Below, in pieces: positions 1-9,300 of a DNA stretch of 64,000 nt. Source of the DNA: Marinospirillum celere (GTDB lineage Bacteria; Pseudomonadota; Gammaproteobacteria; Pseudomonadales; Halomonadaceae). The notes beneath the pieces are model-generated. The model was not told where the DNA came from, ran no database searches, and saw nothing but the letters and a program-made list of their open reading frames with translations. Every line of letters starts with the position of its first letter. Position 1 is the stretch's first letter. The stretch spans positions 124,001-188,000 of the forward strand of contig NZ_FOLH01000004.1 of assembly GCF_900112235.1 (NCBI RefSeq), in the 5' to 3' direction. A program made the translations under genes and the position numbers.

Positions 1-1
1 A

Positions 2-49
2 TTCTCTTGCATGGTAAGCAACTACATTCTTGATCGAGCTGCTTTATGA
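2..49 (+). CDS. 3' end of an upstream gene (partial, unidentified)
   Basis: An open frame runs in from the left edge and stops at a TGA that overlaps the moeA ATG (ATGA overlap). The visible tail ends in NYILDRAAL, which is too short to identify. The 4-nt overlap suggests translational coupling with moeA, so a molybdopterin-cofactor gene is possible, but that is inference from position only. Confidence 0.35.
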   Translation, partial: FSCMVSNYILDRAAL

Positions 50-1239
50 ATTCCTTGCTGCCGCCACATCTGGCTCTGGAAAAAATGCTGGCCAGCATCC
101 AGCCCATTACTGCCCAAGAAACACAACCTCTGGGCCGTCTGGTCGGTCGTATTCTGGCTGAAGATCAACTAGCTGCGGTTGATGTTCCTCCCGCAGACAA
201 TTCAGCCATGGATGGTTATGCTCTGCGCTTGGCCGATCAGGGGCAGCCTCTTGGCATTTCACAACGCATTGCTGCCGGTCAGGCGCCCCAGCCGCTAGAA
301 GCAGGAAGCTGTGCACGCATCTTCACCGGCGCTGAAATTCCACCTGGGGCTGATTGTGTGGTGATGCAGGAAAAGGTCACTCTTGATGATCAGGGCAGGG
401 CTGTATTTCCAGATCAGTTGCAAGCTGGTGACAATATTCGTCCTTGTGGTCAGGATATCCAGGCGGGCAGTCTCTTGCTAACCGAGGGAACCCAACTGGA
501 TTACCGCCATCTGGGCTTGCTGGCCAGTGTTGGTTTGGCTGAAGTACCGGTGTTCAGAAGGCCCCGCGTTGCCCTGCTGGCAACGGGTGATGAACTGGTC
601 ACCCCTGGACAACCTTTAAAACCAGGTCAAATCTACAATTCCAATCGCCCCTTGCTCACCGGCCTCTTGCAAAGCCTGGGCGCTGAAGTGATTGATTTAG
701 GCCCGATTGCCGATACCCGCGAAGCAACAGAAGCAGCCTTAAGCCAGGCTGCCGAAGAAGCCGATCTTATTTTATCCACAGGGGGTGTTTCGGTTGGCGA
801 AGAGGATCACATCAAACCTGCGGTGGAAAGCCTGGGAGAACTCAGCCTCTGGAAGCTGGCCATGAAACCTGGCAAACCCGTGGCCTTTGGTCAAATCGGT
901 TCAGCGGCTTTCTTGGGGCTGCCCGGTAACCCTGTTTCTGTCTTTGTCGGCAGCCAGATATTTCTTCAGCCTTTGTTAATGCATTTATCAGGCAATCAGA
1001 AGGCTTGGCAGCCACGGCTCTTCACGGGACAGGCTGAATTTAGCGCCCGCACCCAAATTCGCCAGGAATACCTGCGTGTCCGTGCCGAAAAAACTGCAAA
1101 GGGCTGGCAACTAGCCTCTTTTGCCAATCAAAACTCCGGTGTTTTGAGTTCTGTCGTCTGGGCCAATGCTCTAGCTGTTATTCCTCCTGAAACTGAAATC
1201 CAACCCGGTGATCCAGTGGATTTTTGGTTCTACATTTAG
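46..1239 (+). CDS. moeA: Molybdopterin molybdenumtransferase MoeA
   Basis: This 397-aa cytoplasmic protein matches MoeA in length and motif order. MoeA inserts molybdate into adenylylated molybdopterin in the last common step of molybdenum cofactor synthesis. Visible family motifs are PADNSAMDGYAL near residue 50, FTGAEIPPGADCVVMQE near 95, LLATGDELV with IYNSNRPLL in the MoCF-like domain (about 175-205), STGGVSVGEEDH near 245, and the substrate-loop segment MKPGKPVAFG followed by GLPGNPVSV near 275-300. The start overlaps the stop of an upstream gene by 4 nt, so it is probably the second gene of an operon. The molybdoenzyme served by the cofactor is not in this window. Confidence 0.95.
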   Translation: MNSLLPPHLALEKMLASIQPITAQETQPLGRLVGRILAEDQLAAVDVPPADNSAMDGYALRLADQGQPLGISQRIAAGQAPQPLEAGSCARIFTGAEIPPGADCVVMQEKVTLDDQGRAVFPDQLQAGDNIRPCGQDIQAGSLLLTEGTQLDYRHLGLLASVGLAEVPVFRRPRVALLATGDELVTPGQPLKPGQIYNSNRPLLTGLLQSLGAEVIDLGPIADTREATEAALSQAAEEADLILSTGGVSVGEEDHIKPAVESLGELSLWKLAMKPGKPVAFGQIGSAAFLGLPGNPVSVFVGSQIFLQPLLMHLSGNQKAWQPRLFTGQAEFSARTQIRQEYLRVRAEKTAKGWQLASFANQNSGVLSSVVWANALAVIPPETEIQPGDPVDFWFYI

Positions 1240-1311
1240 CTTTTATCTAATAGCTACATTTATCGTTCTCACTACCAGTGCCGATGAAGCAATAATTAAA
1301 GCGGTTTTGTA

Positions 1312-2223
1312 TCAGGGATGTTCCAAAGCAGCAAAAAACTGTTCACGAATCCACAGCATCTTGGGATCATGATGATGACGACTGTGCCAATACAAATAAA
1401 AGCTGACCGGTGAAGGCTGAAGGGTATCCGGCAACTCACGCAGGCAAAGCCGTCGGTTGCGTACCACCCTTTCAGCCAAGCGCTGGGGTAACGTAAAAAC
1501 CAAGTCGGTATCTTCACAGAAATCGGCAACCGACATAAAACTGGACAAGCGCAGCATCACCTGACGCGTCAGCCCCAACTGAGCCAGAACCTTATCCATA
1601 CTGCCCGGCCCTCGACCGGTAATGGAAACCAAGCCATGGGCGGCGGCTGCATAGCTGACCGGAGTCAGGGGCTGAGTCGCCAAAGGGTGGTTTTCAGCCA
1701 TGACACAAAGCAAAGGCATGGTATCGATCACCCTTCGATGTAAACTGTTTTCAGCAGAAGCTGGCTGCAGACCACTCAGGCTGAAATGCACTTCATCCCG
1801 GTCCAACATGGAGAAGCTATCTTCTTCCTGGCGTACGGTTTCCAAGCGAAGCCCGGGAACCAGACGTCTTAGATGCTTCACCAGACGCGGGAAGTAGATC
1901 GCCAATTCCAGGTCCAATCCCGTCAAACGGATCAAGCTGGTATCTGTTGCCGGGTCAAACACAGGGGATTGAACCAAATCCGTCAGCTGCTGCAGTAGTG
2001 GGCTTAGCTGGGTTTGAATTTCCTGAGCCCGACTGCTTAGATCAAAACCGCGGGAGGTTCTTACCAATAGAGGATCACCCAGTTCGCGACGCAAACGTGC
2101 CAAGGCCCGACTCACTGCTGGCTGACTCATTTCCAACTGCTCTGCCGCTCTGGAAACATGGCGTTCTTGCAACAGCACTTGGAGAATCGGCAAAAGATTT
2201 AGGTCCAAGCCTTTTAAATTCAT
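1312..2223 (-). CDS. LysR-family transcriptional regulator
   Basis: A typical LysR regulator of about 303 aa. The N-terminal winged helix-turn-helix (LDLNLLPILQVLLQERHVSRAAEQL then MSQPAVSRALARLR) is followed by a periplasmic-binding-protein-like effector domain. I chose the ATG at 2223, which leaves five residues before the conserved LDLNLL; ATGs at 2232 and 2250 are also in frame and none has a clear ribosome binding site. It is divergent from the cytochrome b561-YceI pair with only about 90 bp between starts, so control of that pair is the simplest guess. The effector is unknown. Confidence 0.88.
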   Translation of the reverse strand: MNLKGLDLNLLPILQVLLQERHVSRAAEQLEMSQPAVSRALARLRRELGDPLLVRTSRGFDLSSRAQEIQTQLSPLLQQLTDLVQSPVFDPATDTSLIRLTGLDLELAIYFPRLVKHLRRLVPGLRLETVRQEEDSFSMLDRDEVHFSLSGLQPASAENSLHRRVIDTMPLLCVMAENHPLATQPLTPVSYAAAAHGLVSITGRGPGSMDKVLAQLGLTRQVMLRLSSFMSVADFCEDTDLVFTLPQRLAERVVRNRRLCLRELPDTLQPSPVSFYLYWHSRHHHDPKMLWIREQFFAALEHP

Positions 2224-2310
2224 TTCACGCATAGCAATTATCACACTCATGCATTAGACGCATAGAGCTTAGTGCTACACAATCTGGAAAGCAATTCAGG
2301 AGAAAGAGAG

Positions 2311-2877
2311 ATGGCACTTGTTAAGCGTTTGACCAATTCGCGCCAGCAGTATGGCTGGGTCAGCATTTTGCTGCATTGGCTGGTTGCGTTAACGGTAATA
2401 GGGATGTACCCGCTGGGTCTTTATATCGTCTCTCTGAGCTACTACGACCCAGGTTATCGTTTCTATCCAAATTTACACCGCAGCTTGGGTCTGCTCTTGG
2501 CTTTTGTGGTTCTGGTACGCCTGACTTGGAAGCTGGCTAACACCAGCCCTCAACTTCTCGTCGAGAAATCCTGGGAAAAGCTGGCTGCCAAAGCAGGGCA
2601 TCTTTTTCTCTATCTGCTGCTGCTAACCGTTCTTATATCCGGCTACCTGTTGTCGACAGCCGATGGCCGCAGTATTCAGGTGTTTGACTGGTTCAGCGTG
2701 CCCGCCATTCCCTGGCTGGCTACCCGTCAAGAAGAACTGGCTGGCAGTATCCATTTTTATTCAGCAACAGCCTTGGCTGTACTGGCCGGCATCCATGCAC
2801 TGGCTGCCTTAAAACATCACTTTATTGATCACAACTCAACGCTCAAGCGCATGCTGGGCATTCAATCGGAGAAATAA
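2311..2877 (+). CDS. Cytochrome b561 (di-heme, inner membrane)
   Basis: A 188-aa four-helix membrane protein of the bacterial cytochrome b561 family, which moves electrons between the quinone pool and periplasmic or membrane acceptors. It opens with YGWVSILLHWLVA, carrying the first heme-ligand His, has LHRSLGLLLAF in helix 2, and ends with HFYSATALAVLAGIHALAALKHHFID, which carries further His ligands. The ATG at 2311 follows AGGAGA at a good distance; an earlier in-frame start lacks one. The gene is 3 bp upstream of yceI, and this b561-YceI pairing is common in proteobacteria. Confidence 0.92.
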   Translation: MALVKRLTNSRQQYGWVSILLHWLVALTVIGMYPLGLYIVSLSYYDPGYRFYPNLHRSLGLLLAFVVLVRLTWKLANTSPQLLVEKSWEKLAAKAGHLFLYLLLLTVLISGYLLSTADGRSIQVFDWFSVPAIPWLATRQEELAGSIHFYSATALAVLAGIHALAALKHHFIDHNSTLKRMLGIQSEK

Positions 2878-2880
2878 ACC

Positions 2881-3462
2881 ATGCAATTCAAATCAAGTTT
2901 AAAAGGCTTGGCGTTAGCTACTGCTTTTGCAGCAAGCCCTGTAATGGCCGCTGACTATGTCATCGATACTCAGGGCGCTCATGCCTCCATCAACTTTAAA
3001 ATTGACCATCTGGGTTTCAGCTATGTTGTCGGCCGATTTAATGATTTTGAAGGCAGCTTTACCTGGGACTCTGAGCAACCCGAAAACTCCACAGCAGAAG
3101 TGACCATTCGCACCAACTCGATTGACAGTAATCATGCTGAAAGGGACCGCCATATTCGCAGTGATGATTTTTTGGATGTACGCCGCTTCAGCGAAGCCAA
3201 CTTCACCAGCACCGGCTTTGAGTACCAGGGTGATGGCAAAGGGCTGCTAACCGGCGACCTGACCCTGATGGGCGAAACTCGCAGTATAGGTATTGAAGTA
3301 GAACACTATGGTGAAGGCGAAGACCCCTGGGGTGAGTACCGCGCTGGCTTTACCGGCACGACCGAGCTTCATCTTCCTGACTTTGGTATCAAGTTCAATC
3401 TGGGGCCAGCTGCTGAAACTGTCTACATGGATCTGCATGTCGAAGGTGTTCGCCAGCGGTAA
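2881..3462 (+). CDS. YceI-family periplasmic lipid-binding protein
   Basis: The 193-aa product has a clear Sec signal peptide (FKSSLKGLALATAFAASPVMA, cleavage after residue 23) and then a YceI lipocalin-like beta-barrel: ADYVIDTQGAHASINFKIDHLG, FNDFEGSFTWD, and SNHAERDRHIRSDDFLDV, the most typical segment. Members bind polyisoprenoids or amphiphiles such as ubiquinone-like lipids in the periplasm. It starts 3 bp after the cytochrome b561 stop, so the two are almost certainly co-transcribed. The pair may form a periplasmic quinone or redox-lipid module, but that role is inferred from pairing, not proven. Confidence 0.93.
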   Translation: MQFKSSLKGLALATAFAASPVMAADYVIDTQGAHASINFKIDHLGFSYVVGRFNDFEGSFTWDSEQPENSTAEVTIRTNSIDSNHAERDRHIRSDDFLDVRRFSEANFTSTGFEYQGDGKGLLTGDLTLMGETRSIGIEVEHYGEGEDPWGEYRAGFTGTTELHLPDFGIKFNLGPAAETVYMDLHVEGVRQR

Positions 3463-3496
3463 CGCGAAGGGGTAGATCCAGGTTTCTTTTTGAAAA

Positions 3497-4132
3497 CTAC
3501 CAATCCCAAACCAGGGGCGGGTTGAGTCCTGGATCTGCCCAGCGACAACTACTGGCGTTAATACTGGCATAGGCTCTTCGACCAGAGGCCGGAAAGCTGC
3601 CATAGCCTTCGTGAATATGCCCGAAAACATGCAGCTTCAATTCAGGCAAAAAGGGCAGGCGATCTGCCAGAGCCTCACACCCGGCATGGGTTCCCAGACT
3701 GGTAAGATCACCCAGACCCTGAGGTGGACCATGGGTAATCAAGAGTTGCGTTGTTGCAGGAATTCTCGCCCAACGCTCAGCCAGAGGCTCGCCCCTTTCC
3801 AGCATAAACGCAAAATCAAAAAACCGGGGTGTCCAGGGGCTGCCATAAATGGAAATACCTTCCAGCTGGCAGGCTTCATCCTGAAGGTAGGTCGCCCAGC
3901 CGGCAAAGAGTGCGCGCCCATCTTCAGGAAAGCTTTCCAAAAGCAAATCATGATTGCCTGCGATCAGCAATTTATGTTGGTGAGGTTGTGAATGCAGCCA
4001 GTCTGCAAATTCTGTTAATTCATCCCAGCACTTGCCAGAGCTGAAGTCGCCAGAATGAATCAGCAGGTCTCCATCAGGCACACTGAGCTCCTGGTGACGT
4101 CCATGAGTATCACTAATCATCACCAGGCGCAT
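3497..4132 (-). CDS. Calcineurin-like metallophosphoesterase
   Basis: A 211-aa cytoplasmic metallophosphoesterase. All metal-ligand blocks are visible: MISDTHGRH (D-x-H) at residues 5-13, LLIHSGDFS (GD), LLIAGNHDLL (GNHD), LLITHGPP (GH-like block) and HVFGHIHEGYG (GHxH). Similar short proteins are annotated as phosphoesterases without a defined substrate. A strong AAGGAG lies 4 bases before the ATG. The gene begins 9 bp after the chemoreceptor stop on the same strand, so the two probably share a transcript. It converges on yceI. Confidence 0.9.
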   Translation of the reverse strand: MRLVMISDTHGRHQELSVPDGDLLIHSGDFSSGKCWDELTEFADWLHSQPHQHKLLIAGNHDLLLESFPEDGRALFAGWATYLQDEACQLEGISIYGSPWTPRFFDFAFMLERGEPLAERWARIPATTQLLITHGPPQGLGDLTSLGTHAGCEALADRLPFLPELKLHVFGHIHEGYGSFPASGRRAYASINASSCRWADPGLNPPLVWDW

Positions 4133-4141
4133 CTTTTCTCC

Positions 4142-6007
4142 TTACACTTTAAATTTGTCAGTCAGTTCACGCAGGCTACTGACTCGACCACGCAGATCCT
4201 GGGTTCGTTTCTTGGACGCTTCAGCCTGTTCAGCCAGTTCATCAGAGACACCTCGAATTTTCTCAGTATTACTACTAATCTCTGACGTTACCGCATTCTG
4301 TTCTTCAACAGCGCTGGCAATTTGTGAGGCCATATCACTGATATGATTATTGGCTGCATCAATATTTTGCAAACGTTCACTGGCCTGCTCACTGCCCTTC
4401 ACACTGTTAGCGGCCTGCTGATGGCATTCTTGCATCCGCTGAACAGCCTGCTCTGTGGAGGCCTGCAGGGCATTAATCATTTCCCGGATTTCTTCTGTTG
4501 CGGCCTGAGTCCGCTGCGAAAGTGAACGCACCTCATCAGCAACCACTGCAAAGCCCCGGCCATGATCCCCTGCACGTGCGGCTTCTATGGCTGCATTCAG
4601 TGCCAGTAAGTTGGTTTGCTCAGCAACCCCCTGAATGGTCACCAGGATTCCGGTAATTTCCTGTACCTGACCATCCACTTCTTCAAGACTCTTCATGCCT
4701 TCTGTCAGCTGATTGGCCAAGCCAGTGGTTGCTTCGCGGTTTGCTTCAACCAATTTCAAGCCTTCACGAGTTGAGCTGGCAGCTTCCTGGGCCTGACTGG
4801 CAGTACTTTCGGCATTGCCCGCAATCTCACTGGTTGCCATTGCCATTTCATGGGCCGCACTGGCCAACTGGGTAATTTCCATTTGCTGACTGGCCAACTG
4901 CTCCAGATTGCTTGTCACCTGCTTGTGGCTTTGCTCTGCATCCTGATCGATTTCACGCGTTAGGCTGGCCACTTGGGTAACTAGTTGCTGCAAGCGCTCA
5001 ATAAAGCGGTTGAAGGCCAAACTCATACGGCCAAACTCATCATCCTTATCAGCATCCAGACGACGGGTCAGGTCCGCTTCCCCTTTAGAAATAGTCTCCA
5101 GGGCATTTGCCAGACGCTTTAAGGGCCTTAGTTGATAACGAATCATCCAGTAAAGAAGGACGCTACTGGCTGCAATAATCAATATTGAGAAGAGAGCAAC
5201 CTGCCAGGCCAAGCTGACCAGGCCAGCTTCGGCTTCATTGGCATCCACCAGCAACAAGAAAGTCCAACCAGCTTCTGGCAGGCTAATACTGGACGCAAAC
5301 CAATTACGGCCCTGATAAACAACTTCAGTTAGCTCACCCTCCGGTGGCAGGCTCTGGCTATTAAGGTGCTCAAGCGCATCGGTTTGCACATAGTCAGCAT
5401 CAGGGTGAGCCAGGATTTTCTGGTCAGCATCCAACATCCAAATTTGCGATGTCCAACGCATCTCGGTGGCTAAAAGCTCTTGAACCACATCTGCGATCAT
5501 CAAGTCACCGGCCAGCACATGACGATCATTGACTTGCAAAGGCACCGCCATAGACAACACCAGATTGCCGCTGCCAGCATCAATATAGGGTGGTGTTATC
5601 ACCATTTCGCCAGCTTCTCTTGCTTGTTGATACCAGGGACGAACACGCGGATCAAAACCCGATGGTAAATTAACTTCAGGCCTGGATTGAATCATTTCAC
5701 CCTGTTCACTCCCCACATAAACCAGTTCAAAACCACCGGCTTTACGGGCAATAGTCAAGGCATCAGGCCAACTTTGGGTATCATCGGCAAGCTCTTCAGA
5801 GGAGGCCTGTAAAAGATCTGATTTGCCTTCAATCCAGCTGTTGGCCAGACTGGAAGTGAGCTTTAGGTTATTAGTAACTTCACTATGTACTGCTTGGCTA
5901 ACTTCACGCTGTAAAAGATTACCAGCCAGGAGGCTAAGTACACCCAGTGCAACCAGCAACAAAGCAGCCACTGAAATCAGAAGTTTGTTCTGAAAATTGA
6001 GGTTCAT
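4142..6007 (-). CDS. Methyl-accepting chemotaxis protein with dCache sensor
   Basis: A 621-aa transmembrane chemoreceptor. It has TM1 at about residues 10-30, a periplasmic double-Cache domain with the ligand-binding signature [11 protein letters not shown] and [21 protein letters not shown]2 near 280-300, a HAMP linker ([21 protein letters not shown]), and a signalling hairpin whose tip includes [19 protein letters not shown]. dCache receptors of this type often sense amino acids or organic acids, but the ligand cannot be read from sequence. The ATG at 6007 was chosen because it lies just before TM1; the open frame extends 30 codons further without membrane or family features. It heads an apparent two-gene unit with the downstream phosphoesterase. 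Confidence 0.93.
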   Translation of the reverse strand: MNLNFQNKLLISVAALLLVALGVLSLLAGNLLQREVSQAVHSEVTNNLKLTSSLANSWIEGKSDLLQASSEELADDTQSWPDALTIARKAGGFELVYVGSEQGEMIQSRPEVNLPSGFDPRVRPWYQQAREAGEMVITPPYIDAGSGNLVLSMAVPLQVNDRHVLAGDLMIADVVQELLATEMRWTSQIWMLDADQKILAHPDADYVQTDALEHLNSQSLPPEGELTEVVYQGRNWFASSISLPEAGWTFLLLVDANEAEAGLVSLAWQVALFSILIIAASSVLLYWMIRYQLRPLKRLANALETISKGEADLTRRLDADKDDEFGRMSLAFNRFIERLQQLVTQVASLTREIDQDAEQSHKQVTSNLEQLASQQMEITQLASAAHEMAMATSEIAGNAESTASQAQEAASSTREGLKLVEANREATTGLANQLTEGMKSLEEVDGQVQEITGILVTIQGVAEQTNLLALNAAIEAARAGDHGRGFAVVADEVRSLSQRTQAATEEIREMINALQASTEQAVQRMQECHQQAANSVKGSEQASERLQNIDAANNHISDMASQIASAVEEQNAVTSEISSNTEKIRGVSDELAEQAEASKKRTQDLRGRVSSLRELTDKFKV

Positions 6008-6272
6008 GGTTATCGCCCTGAAAATCATGAGGAGCGCATCCCTTTCTCTTGGCCCACTGAGCCTTAAAGGGTCAGTAGCTAGTGACCACTTTTCCAAAAG
6101 TAGTAATTTAAGGGATAGTCTAAAACTTTAGTAATAACAATGTAAAACACTAACTTTCAAGTAAGATTAGATACAAGCCACCAGGAGTACTTGGGTCCAC
6201 TGCAGCAATCCGCTAAGATAGCGCCCCCTTTAGATGCTGCTCCTTCTGTTCTATCCACCAAGAGGTTGATTA

Positions 6273-9221
6273 ATGTCCACTACTGCTACAGCCCCCTTAA
6301 GTTTCATTCCTGGTCAACGTTGGATCAGCGATGCAGAAATCGATTTGGGACTGGGCACCATTTTGCAGAGTGACCGGCGCAGCATTACCCTGCTTTTTCC
6401 TGGCAAGGGAGAAACCCGAGTCTACTCAACCTCAACAGCACCACTCACCCGGGTTATTTTCAGTGAAGGAGATACACTGACTCATCAGGATGGCTGGCAG
6501 ATGAAGGTTGAAGACACCAAAGAAGTGGATGGACTCCTGGTGTATCTGGGGGAAGACAGCCAGGGTGAATTTCTGGAAGTGCCTGAAACTCAACTGGACC
6601 CGGAAATCCGTTTTCAAGGCCCCCGTGAACGCTTGCTAACCGGCCAAATTGATCGCAATAATGAATTTCACCTTCGTGCCCTGGCCCGTCAGGCCCAGAC
6701 TCAGTTGGCTAAAGACAGCCTCAGAGGTTTAAGGGGTCCACGTGTTGGCTTGGTCCCTCACCAGCTTTATATTGCTCATGAGGTCGGGCAACGTCTGGCC
6801 CCGCGCGTCCTTCTCGCGGATGAAGTGGGTTTGGGTAAAACCATTGAAGCCGGGATGATTCTTCACCAGCAACTGGTTACCGGACGGGCGCAACGCGCTT
6901 TGATTCTGGTTCCGGAAAGTCTTTGTCACCAGTGGCTGGTTGAATTGCTGCGTCGTTTCGGATTGCCTGTCACCCTAATGAATGCTGAGCGCTGCCAAGA
7001 CCAGGAAACGCCTTTTGCCGATGCTCAGATTGCTCTAGCCAGTCTGGACTGGCTGGTTAAAGATGACCAGGCTTACACTCAGGTCCAGGAAGAAAGCTGG
7101 GATCTACTAATTGTCGATGAAGCCCACCACCTGGGCTGGTCACCTGCTGCAGCCAGCCCCGAATACTTAAGAATTCAACAACTGGCCGAACAAATTCCCG
7201 GCCTCTTACTGTTAACCGCAACACCGGAACAATCAGGTGAAAGTGGATTCTTTGGTCAACTGCAACTCTTGGACCCAGCACGCTACCCCAGCCTTGAAGC
7301 CTTTCAACAAGAAGAGGGAGGCTACCGCCTTTGTGCCCAGGCCATAAATCGTCTGGAACTCAAACAACCGCTGGACGCTGAAGAATTAAAAGCGCTGGAA
7401 GCCCGTCTCAGCAACGACAGCCAAAAACTGCTCACCCTGCTAGAACACCCTGAAACCAGTGACGAACAAAGAGACCAGGCCCGCCAACAACTGATTGACC
7501 AGTTGCTGGACCGCTATGGCACTGGCCGGGTGCTCTTCCGCAATCGTCGCGCCAGCGTACCTGGCTTTCCTGGCAGGGAAGTTCACCCGGTTGGCTTGGA
7601 TTGCCCCGAGGCCTATCTAGACCTGCTGGAACAGTTCAATCAGCCGCATCGTCAAATGATGGCTGAAGCCATGACCGGCATCGCCTGGCCTTTTGCCGCC
7701 CTCTACCCAGAGCGCCTCTATGCTTCGGGTAATCAGTCCGCTGGGGACTGGTGGCAATTTGATCCACGTGTTGACTGGCTGCTCGACAAACTGGAAGAAC
7801 TAAAAGAAGAAAAGGTCTTGCTGATTTGTGCCCATGCAGAAACAGCCTTGGAACTCAGTGAAGCCTTGAGACGCCGCTCGGGCTTATTGGCTGCTGTATT
7901 TCATGAAGACATGGATCTTTTTGATCGTGACCGGGCGGCCGCCTGGTTTGCCGAGGAAGCAGAAGAAGGTGGCGCGCCTTTATTAATCTGTTCAGAAATT
8001 GGTAGTGAAGGACGTAATTTCCAGTTTGCACATCACTTGGTGCTCTTTGACCTGCCCAGTCATCCCGATCTCCTCGAACAGCGTATCGGCCGCTTGGATC
8101 GCATCGGTCAAAACCAAACCATTCAGCTCCATGTTCCCTATCTGGAGACCACCGCTCAAGCCGACTGGCTCAGCTTCTGTCATGAAGGGCTGGAACAGTT
8201 CACGCGGCCTTGTGCGGTTGGTGCCAGCCTTTATCAGGAATACCAAGATGACCTGCTGGCCCTCCTGAGCGGTGAAAAAGCTACTGACGATTTAATACCG
8301 CTAATCCAATCCAGCCGGGATGCGGCTGAAATTGAATTGGAAGCGGGCCGCCATCGTTTATTGGAACTGGCTTCTCACCGGCCCGAGGTCAGTGGTCAAT
8401 TGGTTGCACAGCTTGCTGAAGCCGACCAGGACAAGCTGTTGCGGGAATTTTTGGAAGTGGCTCTGGATGTTTATCGTATCCAAAACGAAGACCTGGATGA
8501 GCACACCTGGTATTTGAAACCGGGCAAGGAGTCCGATACCGCCGTCTTTACCGATGTGCACTTTGATATGGAAGAAGGCAGCTCTGCGACCTTTTTAAGG
8601 GACAAGGCCATGGCCAGGGATGACCTGCATTTCCTGACCTGGGAGCACCCTTTAACCCGCAACTGCCTGGAAGCAGCGACCACCACCGTCAAGGGCAATA
8701 CAGCAGTTGCCCTGCTTAAAAACCCGGCACTCCCCGCAGGCACCCTACTGCTGGAAGTCTTTTTCCGCCTGGATCTACCCGGTCTGCACCAGCCTCTTGC
8801 TGAGCGCTACCTGCCTTCACTCAGCCTGCGCCTGTTATTGGATGGTCAAGGCAACAACCTGGCACCCAAGGTTGGCTTTAAAGGCCTGTCCAAACAGTTG
8901 GTAAAAATGAAGAAGGGCCTAGCCCGGGATGTTGTGAAGCTTCGTGTCGACCAGCTGCGCGGTTTGATGGACAAGGCCGAAAGTGAAGCCGCCAGCCATC
9001 TGCCTTCCTATATTGAAGAAGCCCAAGAGCGGATGCGCCAACAACTGGATCCGGAAATCGCTCGCCTTCAAGCCCTGGCGGAGCACAACCCTGCGGTAAA
9101 AGCTGAAGAAATCAGCCAGCTTCAGCAGGTGCGTCTCGAACTGGACACTCAGCTCAACCAGGCCACTTTGAAAATGGATGCCTTAAGAGTCATTGTTGCT
9201 GCTGGTAGAGATGACGGCTGA
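6273..9221 (+). CDS. rapA: RNA polymerase-associated protein RapA (Swi2/Snf2 ATPase)
   Basis: A 982-aa protein close to the usual RapA length of about 968. RapA is a Swi2/Snf2-family ATPase that binds RNA polymerase and promotes its recycling. The N-terminal 110 residues form the two Tudor-like domains (FIPGQRWISDAEIDLGLGTI). The ATPase core shows Walker A (LADEVGLGKTIEAGM, about 182-196), motif II DEAH in LIVDEAHHLGW, LLLTATPEQ, and the helicase C-terminal lobe ending in LLEQRIGRLDRIGQ. A spacer and C-terminal domain follow. The ATG follows AGAGG. The gene is monocistronic and ends at a strong hairpin terminator. RapA is largely restricted to gammaproteobacteria. Confidence 0.96.
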   Translation: MSTTATAPLSFIPGQRWISDAEIDLGLGTILQSDRRSITLLFPGKGETRVYSTSTAPLTRVIFSEGDTLTHQDGWQMKVEDTKEVDGLLVYLGEDSQGEFLEVPETQLDPEIRFQGPRERLLTGQIDRNNEFHLRALARQAQTQLAKDSLRGLRGPRVGLVPHQLYIAHEVGQRLAPRVLLADEVGLGKTIEAGMILHQQLVTGRAQRALILVPESLCHQWLVELLRRFGLPVTLMNAERCQDQETPFADAQIALASLDWLVKDDQAYTQVQEESWDLLIVDEAHHLGWSPAAASPEYLRIQQLAEQIPGLLLLTATPEQSGESGFFGQLQLLDPARYPSLEAFQQEEGGYRLCAQAINRLELKQPLDAEELKALEARLSNDSQKLLTLLEHPETSDEQRDQARQQLIDQLLDRYGTGRVLFRNRRASVPGFPGREVHPVGLDCPEAYLDLLEQFNQPHRQMMAEAMTGIAWPFAALYPERLYASGNQSAGDWWQFDPRVDWLLDKLEELKEEKVLLICAHAETALELSEALRRRSGLLAAVFHEDMDLFDRDRAAAWFAEEAEEGGAPLLICSEIGSEGRNFQFAHHLVLFDLPSHPDLLEQRIGRLDRIGQNQTIQLHVPYLETTAQADWLSFCHEGLEQFTRPCAVGASLYQEYQDDLLALLSGEKATDDLIPLIQSSRDAAEIELEAGRHRLLELASHRPEVSGQLVAQLAEADQDKLLREFLEVALDVYRIQNEDLDEHTWYLKPGKESDTAVFTDVHFDMEEGSSATFLRDKAMARDDLHFLTWEHPLTRNCLEAATTTVKGNTAVALLKNPALPAGTLLLEVFFRLDLPGLHQPLAERYLPSLSLRLLLDGQGNNLAPKVGFKGLSKQLVKMKKGLARDVVKLRVDQLRGLMDKAESEAASHLPSYIEEAQERMRQQLDPEIARLQALAEHNPAVKAEEISQLQQVRLELDTQLNQATLKMDALRVIVAAGRDDG

Positions 9222-9246
9222 AGCAACTAGACTCAACTCCAACGAC

Positions 9247-9277
9247 AAAAAAACCCGGCATTAAGCCGGGTTTTTTT
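9247..9277. terminator. Bidirectional intrinsic terminator, rapA / liv operon
   Basis: A perfect GC-rich stem (ACCCGGC/GCCGGGT) with a 5-nt loop is flanked by A7 on one side and T7 on the other. It sits between the convergent ends of rapA and the liv operon and can terminate both. Confidence 0.93.
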
Positions 9278-9300
9278 AGGGTAAGTCAACGAGTTTGGGC